64,000 nucleotides of DNA, taken from assembly GCF_040675465.1 (NCBI RefSeq), contig NZ_JBFAPA010000001.1, positions 496,001 through 560,000 of the forward strand, read 5' to 3'. The translations under genes and the position numbers were made by a program. Position 1 is the first letter of the stretch, and every line of letters begins with the position of its first letter. Below, one piece after another: positions 60,606 to 64,000 of the stretch. The notes beneath the pieces are model-generated. The model ran no database searches and was not told the origin of the DNA. It saw nothing but the letters and a program-made list of their open reading frames with translations. The stretch comes from Kibdelosporangium sp040675465 (lineage in GTDB: Bacteria > Actinomycetota > Actinomycetes > Mycobacteriales > Pseudonocardiaceae).

Positions 60606-62204
60606 ATGCGCAGAGCTATGGCCTTGCCCGTGACCATTGCTGTGCTGGCGTTGTGTGCCGCGCCGGCCGCGGCGGCGCAGCCTCCGGCGACGACGCCCAT
60701 CCCGGCCCCGAAGGACCCGAACGACCCGCCGGCCTCCCAGCCGAACGGCCCGCAGCCGCTGGGCCACGCGATCGGCGACGCGGGGACGGGTCTGTCGGTG
60801 ATCCGCCTGCTGCCCGCATCCGCGCCGACGAACACGATCCTGCCCGGCTACTCGGCGCAACTGCCCAAGCAGTCCGCGTTGGAGGTCGGCTTCGGCCTGT
60901 CCAGCGCCCAGGTGAACTCCGAGTCCTACCTGTCCTACGAGCACTCGATCGCCCAGGCGTCGCCGGGTGGGATCGCGGTCCAGGGCTCGAGCCCGCAGTC
61001 GCCGGGTGCGGTCGCGCAGACCGCACCGCCGGACAACGAGAAGCCCACGACGTTCGGCCTGAACCCGCCGCAGACCCCGATCGACGCCCTGATCAAGATC
61101 AACGCCCTGAACGGCAGCGCCCACGCCCGCTGGAGCGACACCGAGGGCCCGTGCGTGTCGCCGCTGTCGGACGCGAGCACGTCGGTCGCCAGCCTGAGCC
61201 TGCTCAACGCGATCCCGACGCTGCCGGGCATCAGCGACCTGTCCGGCAAGCTGACCGACTCGAAGCTCACCCCGGACCAGCAGAACGCGCTGACCAACCA
61301 GCTCAAGGCCCTGCCCGGCCCGCTGTCGCAGCTCGGCGGCCTGCTCCCCGGGCCAGGTCAGAGCGGCACGGGTTCGCTGATCAGCCTGCCGAACACCCTG
61401 TCGACCCGCTCGAACGTCCAGCTCGTCGACATCCCGGGCTCGAAGAACAAGGCCGTCCAGGCCACGTCGACCCTGCAGGTGGCAAGCCTGAACCTGCTGG
61501 CAGGCACCCCGTTCGCGATCACGCTGAACGTGGTCAGCCAGCCGACCCTGCAGGTGACGTCCACCGGCGACGCCAAGACCTCGACGGTCAAGTACACCGC
61601 GCCTGTGTTCCAGGTGAAGCAGGGCGACAAGGTGCTGTACACGCTGGACGCCGCGCACCCCACGTTCGACCTGCCGATCGGCATCCCGCTGCCGGACCTG
61701 ACCAAGCAGCTGCCGGACAACCTGAAGAACCTGCCGCTGATCGGCGACATCACCAAGTTCCTGCCCGGCACGCCCGATGCGAACCAGCTCAAGCTGGACA
61801 TCGGGGTGCTCCGGCTGACCATCGCGGGCCTGCAGCAGAAGGCCCAGGACATGACCGAGCCGTTCAAGGGCCACCAGCTCGCCGCGTCCGCCCGCATGCT
61901 CGATCTGCAGGTCCTGCCGACCCAGGCGCTCGGCCTGCCGGGCCTGCCGTCCTCGCTCGCCGAGGTGTCGATGGGCGAACAGGTCGCCCGCGCCGCCGCG
62001 CCGACCGGCGGGGTCGTCTGCGGCACCGCCGGAACGCCCCCGGGCCCGGCCCCGCAGGCCTCACCGCCCCAGAAACTCGCGTACACCAGCGCCTACCAGG
62101 CGGTGCCGATGTTCTGGACCGGTGCGGCGATGCTGCTGATCGGCGTGATCATCGTGGCCGCGATGCCGGTCCACCGCCTGCGCCGCCCCGAAGACCAGGA
62201 CTAG
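60606..62204 (+). CDS. Secreted/anchored hypothetical protein
   Basis: The 532-residue protein has a signal peptide (MRRAMALPVTIAVLALCAAPAAA), a long Pro/Leu/Ser-rich extracellular part with two Cys (EGPCVSP and VVCGTAG), and a C-terminal anchor (MFWTGAAMLLIGVIIVAAM) followed by HRLRR. AGGAGG lies upstream of the ATG. It converges on holB with overlapping stops. Family not recognised; the topology suggests a surface protein held by one C-terminal helix. Confidence 0.75.
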   Translation: MRRAMALPVTIAVLALCAAPAAAAQPPATTPIPAPKDPNDPPASQPNGPQPLGHAIGDAGTGLSVIRLLPASAPTNTILPGYSAQLPKQSALEVGFGLSSAQVNSESYLSYEHSIAQASPGGIAVQGSSPQSPGAVAQTAPPDNEKPTTFGLNPPQTPIDALIKINALNGSAHARWSDTEGPCVSPLSDASTSVASLSLLNAIPTLPGISDLSGKLTDSKLTPDQQNALTNQLKALPGPLSQLGGLLPGPGQSGTGSLISLPNTLSTRSNVQLVDIPGSKNKAVQATSTLQVASLNLLAGTPFAITLNVVSQPTLQVTSTGDAKTSTVKYTAPVFQVKQGDKVLYTLDAAHPTFDLPIGIPLPDLTKQLPDNLKNLPLIGDITKFLPGTPDANQLKLDIGVLRLTIAGLQQKAQDMTEPFKGHQLAASARMLDLQVLPTQALGLPGLPSSLAEVSMGEQVARAAAPTGGVVCGTAGTPPGPAPQASPPQKLAYTSAYQAVPMFWTGAAMLLIGVIIVAAMPVHRLRRPEDQD

Positions 62205-63388
62205 CCGTAGTACAGCGTGGTCACCATTGCTTCGATGGCGATCCGGGGTTTGACGTTCAGTTCCAGCGCCTCGCGGCAGGCCAGCACCGCTTCGAGGCGC
62301 CGGAGCGTGGACTCCGGTGACCACGCGGAGGCTGCGGTCCGCGCGTCGTCGGCGTGGTCCGGGTGGTTGAAGACGGCCGAGGAACCGGACCCCGCAACGA
62401 GAACATCGCGGTAGAACCCGGCGAGGTCGACCAGTGCAAGGTCCAAAGTGTCCCGTTGGGTTCGCGTGGCACGAGACTTCTGCCTGCGCTCCAACTCTTT
62501 CAACGCCCCAGCCGAACCGCGGGTCGCCGAGGCGGTGCCCTTTCCGGTTCCGCCGGCGCCCAACGCGGTCTTCAACGCCTCGCGCTCGATCTCGTCCCGC
62601 GACTCGCTCTGCTCGCTCGCCTCGGACTCCGCGGCCTTCACCAGCTCGTCCGACAACGTGAACACATCGCCGGGACGCCGTAGCCCCAACGGGATCCGCA
62701 ACACCGATTCCCGGCGCTGACGGGCATGCTCGTCGGTCGCGAGCCGACGCGCTCGCCCAACATGGCCCGCGGAAACGGAAGCGGCCCAAGTGGCGGTCGC
62801 CGGGTCGACGCCGTCGCGGTCCACCAGCACTTCCGCGATCGCGTCCGGCGGCGGGATCCGCAAAGACACGACGCGGCACCGGGACCGGATGGTCACCGAC
62901 ACGTCGTCAGGGTGGTCAGAGGGCGCGCACAACAGGAACACCGTGCGCTCCGGCGGTTCCTCGACGGCCTTCAGCAGAGCGTTGGCCGCGCCTTCGGTGA
63001 GCCGGTCGGCGTCCTCGATGATCACGACCTGCCAGCGCCCGCTGGTCGGCCGCCGCGCGGCGGTCTGCACCAACGCGCGCATCTCCGCGACGGAGATGGA
63101 AAGCCCTTCCGGCACAACGAGCCGGACGTCCGCGTGGGTGCCCGCCATCGTGGTCCGGCAGCCCGGGCACTCACCGCAGCCCATGCCGAACTCGCACTGC
63201 AAAGCGCCGGCGAACGCCCGCGCCGCAACGGAACGACCGGACCCGGGCGGCCCGGTGAACAGCCAGGCGTGGGTCATCCCGGTCGCCGCGCCCGGACCGT
63301 CCCGCACGATGACCGCCGCCGCGGCGGCGGCCTTGGTCAGGACCTCAACGGCGTTCGCTTGTCCGACAACCTGCGACCAGACGGTCAC
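62201..63388 (-). CDS. holB: DNA polymerase III subunit delta'
   Basis: The 395-residue clamp-loader protein has a P-loop variant (FTGPPGSGRSVAARAFA), the zinc cysteines CGECPGC, WQVVIIEDADRLTEGAANALLKAVEEPPERTVFLL (SRC-type AAA+ sensor region) and SVTIRSRCRVVSL. The Walker Lys is Arg, as is usual in delta'. It overlaps the tmk end by four bases, an arrangement common in actinobacteria. Confidence 0.94.
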   Translation of the reverse strand: MTVWSQVVGQANAVEVLTKAAAAAAVIVRDGPGAATGMTHAWLFTGPPGSGRSVAARAFAGALQCEFGMGCGECPGCRTTMAGTHADVRLVVPEGLSISVAEMRALVQTAARRPTSGRWQVVIIEDADRLTEGAANALLKAVEEPPERTVFLLCAPSDHPDDVSVTIRSRCRVVSLRIPPPDAIAEVLVDRDGVDPATATWAASVSAGHVGRARRLATDEHARQRRESVLRIPLGLRRPGDVFTLSDELVKAAESEASEQSESRDEIEREALKTALGAGGTGKGTASATRGSAGALKELERRQKSRATRTQRDTLDLALVDLAGFYRDVLVAGSGSSAVFNHPDHADDARTAASAWSPESTLRRLEAVLACREALELNVKPRIAIEAMVTTLYYG

Positions 63389-64000
63389 GTGGCCTCCGCA
63401 ACGGGCGCTAACGCGGGGGCGTTCTCCTCGTCCAGGCCGAGCTTGGCCGCCGGAACGGCACTCTGCACCGCCGCGCGCACGCGTTCGGCGGTGGCGGAGT
63501 CGTCGGTCGCCTCGACCACGACGTACTTCTCCGGGTCGGCGGAAGCCATCTCCAGCAACAGGTCCTGCACCCGCCAGTGGTGGTCGTTGGCCTGGTACTG
63601 GAACTTCGGCAGCGTCGCGGGGTCGCGGTCGAGCAGCACCGTCAGGTCCGGCCGCAGTTTGGCGGTCGCCCAGTCGGTGAGCCCTTCCATCTCCTCCGGG
63701 TCGAGCCCGGCCACGGCCGACAGGTGCGCGAACGGGCTGTCCACGAACCGTTCCATCACCACGATCGCGCCGCGGTCCAGCGCGGGCCGGATCTCCCGCT
63801 CGACGATGTCCGCCCGCACGGCCGCCGCCACCAGGGCATGCGCCCGCGCACCGGTCAGCTCAGCGCCCGCGAGCACCGCTCGCAGTCGAGCGTCGTTCAG
63901 CGAGGGGTCGCTGGCCAGCAGGATCTCGCGGCGGCCGGACTGCCGCAGCCAGTCGGTCAGCTGCCGGGCCTGACCGGCGGTGTCCTGCGCGGTGTCACCC
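63385..64000 (-). CDS. tmk: Thymidylate kinase, C-terminal part; N-terminus beyond window
   Basis: The open frame enters from the right edge and ends at 63385. It contains ARLRAVLAGAELTGARAHALVAAAVRADIV (nucleoside-kinase helix), MERFVDSPFAHLS (equivalent of DRY-x-DSS), TVLLDRDP and YVVVEATD. It makes dTDP for DNA synthesis. The N-terminal P-loop is outside the window. Here DRY is ERF, so substrate details could differ. Confidence 0.85.
   Translation of the reverse strand, partial: GDTAQDTAGQARQLTDWLRQSGRREILLASDPSLNDARLRAVLAGAELTGARAHALVAAAVRADIVEREIRPALDRGAIVVMERFVDSPFAHLSAVAGLDPEEMEGLTDWATAKLRPDLTVLLDRDPATLPKFQYQANDHHWRVQDLLLEMASADPEKYVVVEATDDSATAERVRAAVQSAVPAAKLGLDEENAPALAPVAEAT

Overview
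The window is high-GC DNA from a filamentous-type actinobacterium, most likely a member of the Pseudonocardiaceae. The evidence is the gene content (Lsr2, ClpC, AfsR/SARP, DUF3180, DUF2520, PrsW), frequent GTG and TTG starts, and gene order. From clpC to ppa the order follows the chromosome of Mycobacterium tuberculosis (Rv3596c to Rv3628): clpC, lsr2, (lysS), coaX, panD, panC, DUF2520, Pro-rich membrane protein, DUF3180, folK, folB, folP, folE, ftsH, hpt, tilS, DUF2342 protease, dacB, ppa. A run of N bases at 27225-27321 is an assembly gap inside the repeats of the dacB-type gene.

Layout. 1-3000: truncated SARP regulator, a glycerophosphodiesterase and a coupled membrane protein. 3066-7281: clpC, an iron-box-preceded siderophore-type ATPase, and lsr2. 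7359-7575: only a C-terminal scrap of lysyl-tRNA synthetase remains where lysS is expected. 7995-11785: methyltransferase and the pantothenate/CoA block (coaX, panD, panC, DUF2520). 11786-15374: spacer with two DnaA boxes, PrsW protease, and a repeat-rich membrane protein. 15454-20889: compact folate operon with overlapping ATGA/GTGA junctions, downstream of ftsH. 21120-28161: hpt, tilS, metalloprotease and a giant PBP4-type carboxypeptidase with about 1000 cytoplasmic disordered residues. 28277-31024: ppa and a MarR-regulated drug exporter. 31129-40637: a ROK kinase, CutC, an oligopeptide ABC importer, a ROK repressor and an M81 (MlrC-like) peptidase. 40634-40801: a hairpin, MITE-like element. 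40798-51914: glyA, a divergent ribosomal L11 paralog behind a MerR-type promoter, LysR, two related MFS exporters around a diguanylate cyclase, a serine beta-lactamase-type hydrolase and small enzymes. 51970-55944: a large secreted modular enzyme, probably an alpha-1,3-glucanase. 56155-58437: a small EF-Tu-like barrel protein and a decayed ABC/two-component locus. 58761-60223: a frameshifted dGTPase with foreign-looking composition next to tRNA-Thr(CGU). 60606-64000: secreted protein, holB and the start of tmk.

The most unusual item is a 165-residue mini-intein (17933-18427) inside folE. It lies immediately before the cysteine that binds the catalytic zinc of GTP cyclohydrolase I, so the first folate enzyme can only become active after protein splicing. 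A second unusual item is the L11 paralog. It has lost the N-terminal prolines that thiostrepton-type antibiotics contact, and it is preceded by a promoter with the 19-base spacer and dyad typical of MerR/TipA-family regulation.

How the genes cooperate. panC, panD and coaX supply pantothenate and phosphorylate it for CoA. folE, folP, folB and folK supply pterin for tetrahydrofolate, which GlyA consumes. tilS, hpt and ftsH form the usual housekeeping set. The importer, ROK and M81 genes look like one peptide or amino-sugar scavenging unit. All family assignments come from reading sequence and motifs; no database search was run.
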